Below are positions 34,370 through 47,800 of a DNA stretch of 64,000 nt, in pieces (position 1 is the first letter of the stretch; every line of letters begins with the position of its first letter). The stretch spans positions 21,582,245 through 21,646,244 of the forward strand of contig OY848917.1 of assembly GCA_963693285.1 (NCBI GenBank), read 5' to 3'. The stretch is from Xestospongia muta. Taxonomy: Eukaryota > Porifera > Demospongiae > Haplosclerida > Petrosiidae. Under the pieces are notes generated by a model. That model was not told the origin of the DNA. It was given only the letters and a program-made list of their open reading frames with translations, and did no database searches. Made by a program: the position numbers and the translations under genes.

Positions 34370-36482
34370 TTCTTTCCTTAGACAGATTTTGCTTTCTTTG
34401 GTGATAAGATATTATTAATAATAAATACATTGACATGTTTACAGATACAAAGATCAAAAAATAGTTTAGTCAATGGAACAAGGATCATTGAGATTATAAA
34501 TGACTTTACTATTGCTACCAAACGATCATTTTACAGTATACATTCCACCTTTGTACCCTTCCACCTTTAATAATATTATCATTACAAAAAATCTAATTGC
34601 AGCAAGAAGGGAAGTTACATAATAATATTTGTATTATGTAAAAAATGTTTCAAACTATAAAGCACTAGTAGTACATATAGGGTAGTTTAGTTATTGATGT
34701 CTGGGGAGACATAGATGGTCACGTATTTCATTAGCTTTTGCTAAGTTATCAACGAACTTTCCCTCAAGAGTAGAGATCATTGTCTTCCAGGTAACAAGTG
34801 ATGGCTGAGAAGTCAACCAGATGTTGATTACTTGAATGAGTTTAAATTTGTTATCTTCTGGACTCTTTTGTAAACCATTCAAAACATCATCGGAAACTTT
34901 TAAAGCTGTGCCAATTACATACACTGGTGACTGATATCAGGCAATAATTCGACTAGCTTGTGTTTATCAGGGGCAGTATTTACAACATTTGGAGAACCTG
35001 AATAAAAAATAAAGATTTAAACACAGTAGCTTTAAAACATTATAACATTAGTAATTTTTGTTCTTACATATACGATATCCATTAGTTTGTATGCCTGACA
35101 ATCAATCTTAAGTAAGCTAACATTTGAAAGTACATGTAACAACAAAGAAAACCCTGTGTACATTTTCAATAATTGTTTAGGATACTTTAATGTATGCATA
35201 TATAAATTTAATAATGGAATAAACATGTATAGATGGCTTAACAAGTCAGACTATTAAAAACAGTAAATAATTCAAATTACCAAATACAAACACTATATTC
35301 ATAGTTGGTAGTGTCTATTACCAGGAGTCCATGAGTCAATGAGAAATTAATACGATACCTTATACCTTAAATTCTAAACATAAGAATCTACAGTATTAAT
35401 TTTTTATTGGAATAGATCTATGCACTTCCAGTACCCTACAAATAACCACTACATTCCTACTTTATCTTTGAAAATGTTAACAGATGAAAGAAGGAAGCCA
35501 TTAAATTAAATTGCCATAACACCAGATTAACTTTTTACAGACAGTTAAAGTGTGTCATCTAACGTTTCAGACACATGCACATGAGGTACAATACCATAGC
35601 AGTTCAATTCATAGTTGGTGGTTAATCAGTGGAACAAAGATCATTAAGATAATAAATGACTTTACTAGATTATTGACATATTTTAAGTTATTACATCCAA
35701 GACAATTGCAGTTAAATCTATCAAATAATCCTTTTTCAGTATACACTCCTCCCTGGTACCCTCCCACTTTTAATAATTGTGTTTAAGTTTTTTATGAAGT
35801 GCTTTGCTCCATTCTCAATATCATGTGATGATCATGTGAAGAGTCATTGTTTGTCTGTCTACTCCAAAGATTATGTAATCACTACGTACATGGAAACAAT
35901 GTATATCCATATAACTAAGTACACATCCATTTTTATCATGATATGTACATGGATACAATGTAATCATGCAGCTAAGTATAGATATTCTACCTTATTGATA
36001 TATTGTATAGTAATCCATGGGTATCCTAGTACATACATGGATAAATGATAAAAACAATAGCAACTGTGTATAATCATATGTTTGATATTATTTTCTTTTT
36101 TTTTCTTTCCTTACACTGATTTTGCTTTCTTTGGTGATAAGATATTTGGTATTAGTAATAAATACATTGACATGTTCACAGATACCAAGATCAATAAATA
36201 GTTTAGTTAATGGAGCAAAGATCATTAAGAAAATAAACTCCTTTACTAGATTATTGACATATTTTTAAGTTATTACATCCAAGACAATTGGAGTTAAGTC
36301 TATTAAGTGGTCATTTTGCAGTATACACTCTTTCCTGGGACCCTCCCACTTTTAATAATATTATCATTACAAAAAACTAAATGCAGCAAGAAGGGAAGCT
36401 ACATAATAATATTTGTATTATGTAAAAATTGTTTCAAACTATAAAGCACTAATAATACATATAGGGTAGTTTAGTTAGTTAA
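34370..36482. repeat. repeated 3'-flank blocks of the death-domain exon
   Basis: The sequence flanking the terminal death-domain exon recurs at about 34370-34690, 35600-35780 (partial), 36100-36482 and 41490-41875. Shared strings include ttttgctttctttggtgata, ttgacatgttcacagatacc, ccaagacaattg and gcagcaagaaggga. In each complete case it abuts a death-domain exon on the minus strand, so it is the 3' untranslated region or flank copied along with the exon. Confidence 0.75.
34691..34997 (-). pseudogene. decayed terminal death-domain exon, type B copy 1
   Basis: Close paralogue of the functional exon 41876-42183, one base shorter (307 versus 308). The missing base falls after SHQ, in the codon for the conserved Trp of QWYVIG, and shifts the frame to an early TAA. 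Downstream the old frame still reads VSDDVLNGLQKSPEDN and ANEIRDHLCLP. The ag acceptor and gttctccaa entry are kept. Loss of a core Trp codon and frame makes it a pseudo-exon. Confidence 0.78.
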
Positions 36483-36772
36483 TTATTGATGTTTGGCGAG
36501 ACCTAGATGGTTATGTAGCTTTTGCTAAGTTAATAATGATCCTCCCCTCAATAGCAGAGATCACCATCTCCCAGATAACAGGTGATGGCTGAGAAGTCAA
36601 CCAGGTGTTGATTATTTATTGAGTTTAACTTTCTTATGTTGTGGACTGGTTTGTAAATCTTCCAAAACATCGTCGGAAACTTTTAAAGCCATGCCAATGA
36701 CATACCATTGGTGACTGATTTCAGCCAATAATTTGACTAGCTTGTGTTTATCAGGGGCAGTATTTACAATAT
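36483..36772 (-). pseudogene. decayed terminal death-domain exon, type B copy 2
   Basis: Reads TAPDKHKLVKLLAEIS, QWYVIGMALKVSDDVLED and then VKLNK, followed by TAA where a missing G shifts the frame (the functional copy continues VINTWL). The acceptor tttatgcag-like site is replaced by atctgcag with a shorter entry. Relative to the other two copies it has also lost bases near the 3' end. It is a recent but dead copy. Confidence 0.78.
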
Positions 36773-37976
36773 CTGCATAAAAATAAAAAAAATAATTTGA
36801 ATTAAATTTAATTGAGCATATGGTGTGCAAAATTAATTATAATTAATACTGTGATAATTAAACAGGAAGTAAACACAACAATTACATCTCATGTAATTTT
36901 GCTTAAATTTACATATATAAAAAGTTGACTATATTGTATGTAGTGGTTCAGTATTATTATTGACTTCCTCTAATTTCTTATTGTTTACTGTATTGTGCCT
37001 TATAGTCTATTGTGCATTACTACTAAGTCAGATTAAAAGAAATAGGAACCATTTAAGAAATGTGCCAAAGGAGGGAGTGATTACTGTTCTCTAATACCAT
37101 TTCTAAATGTTCAAAAGAGACACTACATATGCTTATTATCCCAAAATAACAGAGATCAGGCAAGAGTTATAATTTAACGTTAAATACTACTCTACACCTG
37201 ATTAATACTATATACCTTATCAGCATTAAATTTACACTCGCATCAAACTAGTGTTCATTCTTTAGGACATGTGCCCACTGCTTCTAACATGTACTATATG
37301 GAACTCATCTTCAACTGTGTTTACTCTTTGTCATTAACAATATAGTGACTTAGGCAATCTTCTGCCAGCAGAGGATGTGGTCAATGATTTCTCTCTATTG
37401 ACTCCAATTCTTAATCTAGTCAGAGCACATCTCCATAATTTTCTTACTCCTAAATAAATTTCAATGTGGAGTCCTTTTAAATAATTTATATGTCATATCC
37501 ATACTACCCCCAGATCCTGACTATTCTCTAGTTAATCTTTATACCATTCATTTATAAAGACTCATAACTTTTCATTTACTTCCCTGATATATACATTACC
37601 AATAGTTAAAAGTTTTAAAACCTAGTGTGGAATGCATAGATCATGTCATTCACAAAGATATAAGAGTGAGTACAGTCATGTGAAAATTTTTCCTAAGTCT
37701 TTTTGGATGTCTGCTAATGCTCCTCCTTCTCAAATATTTCTGGCACCTGAAATACTTAAGCTGTCTACACTAGTTATCAATTTGTTTACATTGACCAAAC
37801 ATGTAGTTACTATCATCATGGTGTTGAACTCTTGTATTTTGTACTTATGTTCTCTGTCATTGTTTTACTTTGGTAACTGCAGTGTATAACTTACACTTCT
37901 ACTGGAAAAAACAACAAAATATCTAAGAGGTAGGATTTAGGGATATTATGTTCAGAACACAAACATGACAAACTTA
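36773..37976. other. AT-rich spacer, no gene seen
   Basis: Small open frames without family resemblance. No repeats matched elsewhere in the window were noticed. Confidence 0.35.
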
Positions 37977-38009
37977 TACATATATCACAAACTTTGTGAT
38001 ATATATGTA
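37977..38009. repeat. short near-perfect palindrome
   Basis: tacatatatcacaaa pairs with tttgtgatatatatgta across a one- to two-base centre, giving a stem of about 15 bases. It is AT-rich and could extrude as a cruciform. It sits just left of the large repeat cluster. Confidence 0.6.
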
Positions 38010-39141
38010 ACATTATCATTTAGCCTGAAGATTTTGGTTATGTGCGTGAATACTGAAAAAATGAAAGGCACTAAAGTGCCGAACCTCGTTGGAGTTTCTA
38101 AGTTATTTATAAATTCTATGCCAGCTTAGGCCCAGCTATGATGTTGTTATTGCAAGAAAATTTATTTACATTCCAGAAGGTGTGGTTATAAAATGGCAAG
38201 CTTTGTCATTCTGTATATGCTCATTAATTGTTGCTTGATTTCTAGCTTTGTCATATTTGTGAAGCAGTAACTGAATAAGTGATAGTATCATTCAATTCCC
38301 AAGCAAGATTAAGTGCTACTTTCGTGATGAAAAGTTTTCCTGAGTCTTTACATGACCCTTTAAAATCTATCAATATTTCCTATACAAAATTTATTGTAAC
38401 TTGAAGATGAAACCTTCTTTGGAAACGTCCCGTGGTACAAATATAAATCGATATATTATCTATTAGTAGCAGTCCTTTCAGTGCTTGGAGACGTTTCCTG
38501 AATGCGTTACTTCGCTCCAAGTCCACAAAACATTTTTCAAAACTTTTCTAACGATTACTTCGACCAACGGCCTTCTGTCTTGCTGATCCGTATTCCTCTG
38601 AGATTGTTTACAACATACTAAAAAATCTCCACGTTAAGTTTTTTACTTTTCGAGAAACGGCACTTGACCTCTGCAGCCTGAAAAAATCTATCAATATTTC
38701 ATATACAAAATTTATTGTAACTTGAAGATGAAACCTTCTTTGGAAACGTCCCGTGGTACAAATATAAATCGATATATTATCTATTAGTAGCAGTCTTTTC
38801 AGTGCTTGGAGACGTTTCCTGAATGCGTTACTTCGCTCCAAGTCCACAAAACATTTTTCAGAACTTTTCTAACGATTACTTCGACCAACGGCCTTCTGTC
38901 TTGCTGATCCGTATTTCTCTGAGATTGTTTACAACATACTAAAAAATCTCCACGTTAAGTTTTTTACTTTTCGAGAAACGGCACTTGACCTCTGCAGCCT
39001 GAAAATTCTTTTGCGAGTTTTAAGCTTCTGTTTTCCTTGACGATGTTCTTGACACTACTGTTGTAAAGTCCACATGCTTTTCTATTCGTTGCTAAACGTT
39101 GGTAGCTGTAATGCTTCGGTTGCCAAGTTATAGCAGTTCAA

Positions 39142-39318
39142 AATGAAAGGCACTAAAGTGCCGAACCTCGCTGTAGTTTCTAAGTTATTTATAAATTCTA
39201 TGCCAGCTTAGGCCCAGCTATTAACCTCGCTGTGCGTCATAGCTGGGCCTAAGCTGGCATAGAATTTATTAATAACTTAGAAACTACAGCGAGGTTCGGC
39301 ACTTTAGTGCCTTTCATG
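39142..39318. repeat. 177-base palindrome
   Basis: Two X modules face each other: 39142-39220 and its inverse complement at 39239-39318, with a centre of about 18 bases (ttaacctcgctgtgcgtc). Differences between arms are few (ttataa versus ttaataa). The arms could form a long hairpin in DNA or RNA. Confidence 0.85.
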
Positions 39319-39760
39319 TTGTTATTGCAAGAAAATTTATTAACATTCCAGAAGGTGTGGTTATAAAATGGCAAGCTTTGTCATTCTGTATATGCTCATT
39401 AATTGTTGCTTGATTTCTAGCTTTGCCATGTTTGTGAAGCAGTAACTGAATAAGTGATAGTATCATTCAATTTCCAAGTAAGATTAAGTGCTACTTTCGT
39501 GATGAAACGTTTCTCTGAGTCTTTACATGACCCTTTAAAATCTATCAATATTTCATATACAAAATTTATTGTAACTTGAAGATGAAACCTTCTTTGGAAA
39601 CGTCCCGTGGTACAAATATAAATCGATATATTATCTATTAGTAGCAGTTCAAAATGTAAATGTAAAGTCCACATGCTTTTCTATTCGTTGCTAAACGTTG
39701 GTAGCTGTAATGCTTCGGTTGCCAAGTTATAGCAGTTCAAAAAAAACAACTCTGGTAACA

Positions 39761-39761
<1 letters not shown>

Positions 39762-39841
<80 letters not shown>
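39762..39841. repeat. (AC)40 microsatellite
   Basis: Uninterrupted AC dinucleotides followed by aacagactacagtac and a GC-rich hairpin. A shorter AC tract with the same right flank lies at 39907-39933. Confidence 0.97.
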
Positions 39842-39845
<4 letters not shown>

Positions 39846-39855
39846 ACTACAGTAC

Positions 39856-39883
39856 CCTCGCTATGCGCCCACGCACAGCGAGG
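39856..39883. repeat. GC-rich hairpin next to the AC tract, copy 1
   Basis: cctcgctatgcg pairs with cgcacagcgagg around a short loop. An identical hairpin follows the second AC tract at 39949-39976, and cctcgctgtgcg also forms the centre of the 39.2-kb palindrome. The AC tract plus hairpin is duplicated in tandem. Confidence 0.8.
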
Positions 39884-39906
39884 TTAAAAAACAACTCTGG
39901 TAACAG

Positions 39907-39933
<27 letters not shown>
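39907..39933. repeat. second, shorter AC microsatellite
   Basis: About 13 AC units inside a tandem duplicate of the preceding 100-base segment (aaaaaacaactctggtaacag before it and the GC-rich hairpin after it). Confidence 0.95.
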
Positions 39934-39938
<5 letters not shown>

Positions 39939-39983
39939 ACTACAGTACCCTCGCTATGCGCCCACGCACAGCGAGGTTAATAA

Positions 39984-41198
39984 GACTATAAAAAGGTTTC
40001 TTGATATATTCTAACACCAACAGGCCATTTGGCACCAACAAAGAACACTTTATTCTTTTGTAATAACAATTACTATCAAAATTATGTAGATTTCAATTTT
40101 TGAAGTAAACAAATTCAAAGGTATTACAAATACAACAAAAGAATCTATATAATTATGGTTAATTATTGTTACTATATAATATGTAATTAAAAGTGTCAAA
40201 ATTTCAGTAGATATAAAATGAAGCACTTTAATTTATGAAGAAAACAATTTTGCAAATTTTGAGGAATACCTTAAATAAAACAAAAAGAGAAAAATTGGTA
40301 AAATTTGTTAATACATTAATTGAAATGGCTACCATTAACACATGATATTTCTACCATAAATACCATGCATCTTTTAAGGAAATATAGAACAGCATCGATT
40401 ATTCTTTGTCTAATGTAATGATATGGTGTAATGTCAGCCATAGTTTAGTCAAAAACCTGCTTGTCATGTCAGACATCTGTATGTGACAGCAACCAATAAT
40501 AACATCAGAAATAATGTATATGTACTTCATACCAATGATTTTTATAATTACATAATATCTAAATGAACTAGCATTGCTAAAAGAGTATAATTAATTATAC
40601 CTCTTGGATTTAGCAGTTAGTATTGAGTTGCATGAGATCCAATAAATGTACCCCCAACATCTAAATAATTGACATGTAAAAAAAGGAGGCCATTTAGTAC
40701 AAAGTGGACAAGACCAAGACTATGTAGTATGGTACAAATTAAGATTCAGTTATGTTGGTCAATGTGTTGTATGCAGTTGTAGTATAAATCAGTCGTACTA
40801 ACTAGAACTGCTGTGTTATACTTATATACGATATTTCTAATATAATAGTTTTATCAATCAAATATACATATTTGTTCTATAGGTCTATAAGTTAAAGTAA
40901 TTACCAACTCTACCAGTATAAGTCTATATACAGCTTTGTATAAATACTAATTCCAAACATCATTACCATTATTGATTTTAACAAATTTGTTAAGTTAGTT
41001 ATTTTTTAGCAGTAGCAGAGATAGCACAACAAAACAAACATGACCCTATACTTTGTGGTCGAGACAATACTGCCACATAGACAGGAGTAAATTAGGTAAT
41101 GGTCCTGTAATGATACAAGACATAGAACCCTCTACATAATATTATGAGATGGGGAATAATTGTGCCTCCTTTTATGAGATACTGTCTAATATCAGTAG
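39984..41198. other. AT-rich spacer, no gene seen
   Basis: Between the repeat cluster and the decayed type A death-domain exon. No open frame or repeat of note. Confidence 0.35.
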
Positions 41199-41450
41199 TC
41201 AATGACTTTTCAAGAGGTCCTTTGATAATTTTGATGATCCTTCTGCTAGTAGTTGGGGTTGGTTGGTTATTGAACCAATTCTGAAGTGTTTTGACAACTT
41301 TACTTTATTCAGTAAATTTGTATCAAGCAAGCCATCAAGAGTATTATTATCAACTCCATGTAGGTCACCAATCTCATACCATTTAAAAGAAACTGAAGAT
41401 AGAAACTCTAGCAGAACATGTTTCTGTGCATGGTTCCAAAATTGTGACAA
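41199..41450 (-). pseudogene. decayed death-domain exon, type A copy 2
   Basis: Reads HVLLEFLSSVSFKWYEIGDL, GVDNNTLDGLLDTNLLNK and VKLSK, then shifts by one base and continues TLQNWFNNQPTP and IIKIIKGPLEKS. It lies just downstream of the functional terminal exon of the ankyrin-Roc-death gene, in the same orientation. It may be a former second death domain of that gene, now past its stop codon and frameshifted. Confidence 0.65.
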
Positions 41451-41875
41451 AGTACAGAGTATACTATATCATGTGTTTGATATTTACTTCTTCCTTTCTT
41501 TCTTTAGACTGATTTTGCTTTCTTTGGTGATAAGATATTAGGTATTAGTAATAAATACATTGACATGTTCACAGATACCAAGATCAATAAATAGTTTAGT
41601 CAATGGAGCAAAGATCATTAAGAAAATAAACTCTTTTACTAGATTATTGACATATTTTAAGTTATTACATCCAAGACAATTGGAGTTAAATCTAACAAGT
41701 GGTCATTTTGCAGCATACACTCCTCCCTGGTACCCTCCCACTTTTAATAATATTATCATTACAAAAAATTAATTGCAGCAAGAAGGGAAGTTACATAATA
41801 GTATTTGTATTATGTAAAAAAATGTTTCAAACTATAAAGCACTAGTAGTACATATAAGGTAGTTTAGTTAGCTAA

Positions 41876-44800
41876 TTATTGATGTTTGGGAAGACCTAGA
41901 TGGTCACGTATTTCGTTAGCTTTTGCTAAGTTATTAACAAGCTTTCCCTCAATAGCAGAGATCACTGTCTTCCAGGTAACAGGCAATGGCTGAGAAGTCA
42001 ACCAGGTGTTGATTACTTTATTGAGTTTAACTTTATTATCTTGTGGACTGGTTTGTAAATCCTCCAAAACGTTGTCGGAAACTTTTAAAGCCATGCCAAT
42101 GACATACCATTGGTGACCAATATCAGCTAATAATTCAACTAGCTTGTGCTTATCAGGGGCAGTATCTACCACATCTGGAGAACCTGCATAAAAATAAAAT
42201 TTTAAACACTGTAGCTAGAAGTCATTGTAACATCAGTGATGTTTATTCTTACATATACAGTATGTATTAGCTTGTACAGCTGATAATCTTAACTAAGCTG
42301 ACATTTGAAAGTACATGTAACAACAAACAAAACCCTGTGTAAGTTTTATATAATTATTTATAATACTTTAATGTATCATATATAAATTTAATAATACATT
42401 ATACATGTATAGATGGTTTAACAAGTAAGACTAATGTATACTATCTTATCTAAAATTTCAGACACCAATAGGAGAGATATTATTTAATAAAACAAAAAAC
42501 CACTAACACTATACACAAACCTTTAAAGAAGACTTTCTCAGATATCTTTTCAATATCGCGCTCATTTAATGAAGGATAGGCAAGATCCTATAACAGAATG
42601 TGGTATAAATATGATGCAGTACAAAATGTGTTGTAAATAATATTCAGTACAGAAAGTGATATGAGTATTGTGCTATACAAAATGTGGTAAAGTATGATCC
42701 AGAACAGAATGTATGATACATGACATTACATTTATTGTATGCTCAAACAAACATATACTTACCAAAGGATTACGTCCAGCAAACACACTAAGTTGACTGC
42801 AACGTTCCTTTATTGACATGTGACTTAATAATAAGGGTGATGATGAGAAAAAAGAACACCTTTCTTCTATGTGTTGAAGGTGGTTATGTTGAAGTGGTAG
42901 GTCATCATTGAAAAGTGCCCTTGTCACTGAAGGAGCAATGCAAAGAAAAGGGTCATGAACTCCCACAATTTCTTCAACATGCACCTTGGTGCTGTTGTCA
43001 TCTCTAACAATACGTTTTGTAAGCACTGATCGAGCAACATCTTTTATATTGTAAAGTGTGCGTTTGTCCATGATAAGACTACGAGCTTTTCCTACATCGC
43101 TAGGAGCAATGAGGTACTCCTCACATTTAAATGAGTGCATCTGACTCTTCAACGTTAATATGGCCTGAACAACATCATTGAAAACTTCATGGCTGTTTTC
43201 AATGTCATTCATTGATGTAACTACTGTAATGCAACGATAGTGCTCTGTTACTTCAACAATAACTTCAACCTCATCATCATTCTCCCAATAAATACCATTT
43301 GTCCATACATCACATCGACGAGCTAGCAATAGGGTTTGTGGATCACCATCAGCAATTTTTCCACCTTTATTATGGCGTGGAAGACAAAAAATGTAGGAAA
43401 GGCTAAAAAGGAGAAGATGAAGAAATCGTGTTGAGAGAAATTGGTTAGGATCAGGACACCAGAGGCACCATCCCAACCCATTTTCTATTTTAATATCTGT
43501 AGGTGGTGCAGCATTAATGAGGGATGGAAAAAATAACAGCTCATCTGATGGCAGAGGAATTGAAGCTGATATATTGGTTTTGAACATTTGTAGCGTATTA
43601 GATTCTAAAACATGACAGAACTGAAGACTTTTAAGGAACCCAATTAACATATGAATATCGTGCTTTGGAAATAATTTTTCCAGAACAGATGTAGGCACAA
43701 TACCTGTATTACTAGCAATATCTTGATGGGCATGTTTGATTTCCTTTGGAGCAAAAAGGACGCCATTGACTTCAGCAAGAAGAGCAGCTCTGTCAATAAC
43801 TACCCAACTTTGAGCGTCATCGTCACTTTTAATGAATAAAATGAGACCTTTGTCACTTAAAGTGGCTAGAAATTGCAACAAGACTAACTTTTCTGAAGGA
43901 AGTGAAGGGTCGTCACGCTTTCGTAATACAGCACATAGCTCTTCCAAGCTAATGGCTATCTTTTGAAGCAATTGCAAGAATGAGAATTGAACATGGCAGT
44001 AGAAACTAATTTTATCAGATCGATCAAGTACAGCTGTACAGCTATAAGAAAGCATACCAACAAACTCGTTGACACCTTTTCCTCCAGGACGATGACATTC
44101 CATAGGTAAAAACCCACAAAAGTGTTGTGAATGATCAGCTTTTTCAGCAACTTCAGCAACTGCTTTTGAAATTTCCTCCCAACCATCAGTCATCTCATCA
44201 AGTCGACTTCCAATGACAAGTACTTGAGATGGTCTTGAGCATGATAAACGAAGACTGACATTCTTTATAAAATTAAACCAGTAATATAAATCACACTTAA
44301 TCGTGTGGACATCGTTGGTCATCTTAGAAAGTATCGCAAAAACAGCAGGTGTGTTTAGCATGAGATTTTCGAGAATTGCTGCATGGCTACTGTAATATTC
44401 CTCATGCCCTGCAAGATCATAAAGGACAATGTTTCCCACTTCGTGACTTGAAAAGGTATGTGCATTAATCCCAGCAGTAAGTATATCTACTGGAATAGGA
44501 TCAGATGTGTCAAACTTGTAGTTAGGCGGCTTCTTAGCTCGTTCCATAATGACTGCTGCAAGTGAACTTTTACCTGCACCAGTGTTACCACAAAAAAAGA
44601 CTTTGCTGTAAGATTCTACAGGAAAGTCTTTTCGGCATTGCTCAAATGGCTCAAACATCTTTAAAATACCAAAGCGATTTACATTGTCATGATAAGCAAG
44701 CTCCATGGCTGTTTGATTATTTCGGTTCTTAGCCATTGGGTTGACCTTTCCTGATGACAAAAGGGATTTCACAACATCACCATAACAACCCCGGCAAGCA

Positions 44801-47800
44801 GCATGAAGGGGTGTATTACCAAACTAAAAAAATAAAATATATTTCCAGTAAACTGTAGTAATTGACTATTTATTTCAGATTATAACATGACAATTATAAT
44901 TACTTCATTTATACCTAAATTTGAAAGCATTTTGTATGTATTTAAACCAGTTAATTATCATGTCACAAACCAACAATACGAATTTTGTGCCAATTAAAAC
45001 ATCGATAGAATATTTTTGAAGGAATGAGAATTAGATATTTTGAAAAAAGGCTCAACTTGTCCATATATTCTTGATATACAAACATCAAAGCCTTTTAAAA
45101 GACTTTATTTCACTTCACTTTCTAATGGAAGTGTATTTACAGTAAGTGAACTGACCGAAATCAGAGCTAATTTTCAGAAAGCTCTATAAACAGATCTAAT
45201 CAATTGTGCACTTACTTTCTATGATAATGTTTAAGGTAAGCCAGTTAAAATGTTTTAGGACATAATATATGTTATACATTAATTTTATCTCATTTAATGA
45301 ATAAACCATAAATGCATGTCACAACTTACATAATTAGCAATGTCAGGGTTAGCACCATTATTAAGAAGAAGCTGAACACATTCATTATTGCCTTTCTCAG
45401 ATGCAATGTACAAAGTAGTTTGGCCACTCTATGTAAATGTAAAAGGACAAACAACAAATGATTGTTAGTGTATATATAAATGACAAAAGGTGTTTCAATT
45501 AAATGATGCATCATTCCTTCTAACTACAGAAATTATGAGAGAGAAGTTCTTTAATATAATAACAATATTAGACTACTTATTAATAATTCATCAGGAAAAA
45601 CTTTTAGTGTAGTGAACTTTCCGACATTGTTGATACAGATTAGATGATAATTATCTAAATGAGTCATAGTCTTCATAATTGGACTGTCATATGCTTACAT
45701 AATAACCACAGTTGAGTCAAACTATAAGTATTACTAAGTGGCAGAGGTTGTTTGTTGTAACATGTTAAAGTTAATATGATACAAATGAGTTCAAAGTGTC
45801 AACAAACTGCTTCAACTTATTAAATGACTGTATCAGATATAGCATAGCACTGTATCAGATACAACAAGGCTGTCACATCACTTTGAACTTACATGGTAAT
45901 CACATAAGCCACAAACACATTTTAATTATTTTAATACAACAGATCTAATTGATTGTGTTTTACTTTCTATGATAATATTTTGAGTAAGCCAGTTAAAATG
46001 TTTTAGGACATAACATATGCTATACATTAATTTTATCTCATTTAATGAATAAACCATAAATGCATGTCACAACTTACATAATTAGTAATGTCAGGGTTAG
46101 CACTGTTATTAAGAAGAAGCTGAACACATTCATTATTGCCTTCCTTAGATGCAATGTACAAAGCAGTTTGGCCATCCTATGTAAATGTAAAAGTACAAAC
46201 AACAAATGATTGTTAGTGTATATATAAATGATAAAAAAATTTAATAAAATGCTACATTTTGTCTTTTAACTACATAAATTATGAGAGAGAAGTTCTTTAA
46301 TATAATAACAATATTAGACTACTTATTAATAACTCATTAGGTAAAACCTTTAATGTAGTGAACTGTCAGACATTGTTGATACAGATTAGATGATAATTTT
46401 CTAAATGAGTCATAGTCTTCATCCTTGGGCTGTTGTGTCAAACTATAACTATTACTAAGTGTCAGCGGTTGTTTGTTATAATATGTTAAAGTTGATATGA
46501 TACAAAGGAGTTCAAACTGTCAACAAACTGATTCAACTTATGAAATAATTGTATCAGATACAACGACGCTATCTCATTACTTTAAATTTCCATGGTAATC
46601 ACTTAAGCCACAAAGACATTTTAATTATTTTAATACAACTGTATTGCACATGTGTTTTGCTGTGACATTAACAACCCATGGGTCTGTTAGCCATTGGGTT
46701 TGTTTACATCACAGCACCTGTATCTGCCATATAACCCTCATGGTTGTGTATGCGTACTTAACACTATTAATTACAAGTCAGCATACTTTGTCTCCAATGT
46801 TAATATTAGCTCCCTTGGACAGAGCATCCTTAGTACCTTCCAAATTTCCTTTTCTTGAAGACTCTAAAAGTAAAGTGTCCTAAATAGAAAGGTAAAATTT
46901 CTTACTTTTAACAGAATACTATTACAGAATTTTAAGCTGTACATACACTCACATAGAACACTTATACTTTGAGTATGTATGAACTTCTAAATGTGATATT
47001 ACCTTATTACACTAAAAACTGTTCATTCACCAAAATGTTCTTATTACTTACTACCCAAACAATATTGACTAATAATTGCTGTACCTGTTTGATTTATAGA
47101 ATATATATGTTTATATTTATATATTGTGAATGCTATAATTACATAAAGTGTATATCACAACAAGCACTACAAATATAGAGCAAGAGATTTGATGCATAAT
47201 ACATAGAAATGTGTACAAACTCATAACATATGACTTACAGCCTGTACAGCTTCTAAATTGTTGGCATTAGCATTAACTAACATCTTTATAATGTCATCAT
47301 TTTTATTCCAATAAGCTGCATGAAGTGCTGTACGTCCATACTAAATGATAATTGTGACAAAGATATGATGAGTCAAAATAAACAAATAAACAAAACATAG
47401 ATATAAAGATCAAAGTCTAAAGTATTGGATGCCTCCCTGTCAAATGTTTTAAAGCTAAACTATTGGCCAAAAATAGTGCCTCATGAAGCTTCACCTAGTG
47501 TCATAGTGCCACATGAAATTTTTTTCTGTGCACCATGTGCATACAAGGTCTGCAATTATATCACCAAAGAACTAGTCAAGCCTAGTGTTGATTGTAGACA
47601 AAAAACATCATTTAAAGTCATAAAGGTTTGGAATTTATATTCCTTCTGAATTTAAGTACTATTTGAATTTAATCCCATCTGAAGCCTCATTTTATTAAAG
47701 GTTGTTAACCAGCCTCATTTCTCAAAGCAACTTGTCTGAAAAAAACATCTTAATTACAAAGACTTGTTAAGAAATTTTGTACTAAAGCTGGATTGGAACG

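Larger units (their letters stand above)
38066..39983. repeat. composite cluster of direct and inverted repeats
   Basis: Built from a few modules. X (about 75 bases, aggcactaaagtgccgaacc to taggcccagctat) lies at 38066, 39143 and, inverted, 39239-39317. Y (about 220 bases, gttgttattgcaagaaaatt to tacatgaccctttaaaatct) at 38141 and 39319. Z (321 bases, with ggaaacgtcccgtggtacaa) in tandem at 38362 and 38683, and partly at 39537. W (ccacatgcttttctattcgt to gttatagcagttcaaa) at 39068 and 39668. CpG-containing words are commoner here than in the flanks, and copies differ at only a few bases, so the amplification is recent. No transposase is coded. Confidence 0.8.

Noticed and set aside
38608..38847. 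Minus-strand open frame in the Z repeat
   Set aside because: It is repeated with the module, has no motif, and other copies break it.
39698..39991. Open frame through the AC microsatellite on the plus strand
   Set aside because: It codes Thr-His repeats only because the dinucleotide tract has no stop codons; there is no gene context.
42184..42460. Regulatory element conserved between 42.2 and 35.0 kb
   Set aside because: The similarity is simply the intron copied with the death-domain exon.
46644..46883. Plus-strand open frame overlapping the ankyrin exon at 46787-46879
   Set aside because: Antisense shadow of a well-supported ankyrin exon.
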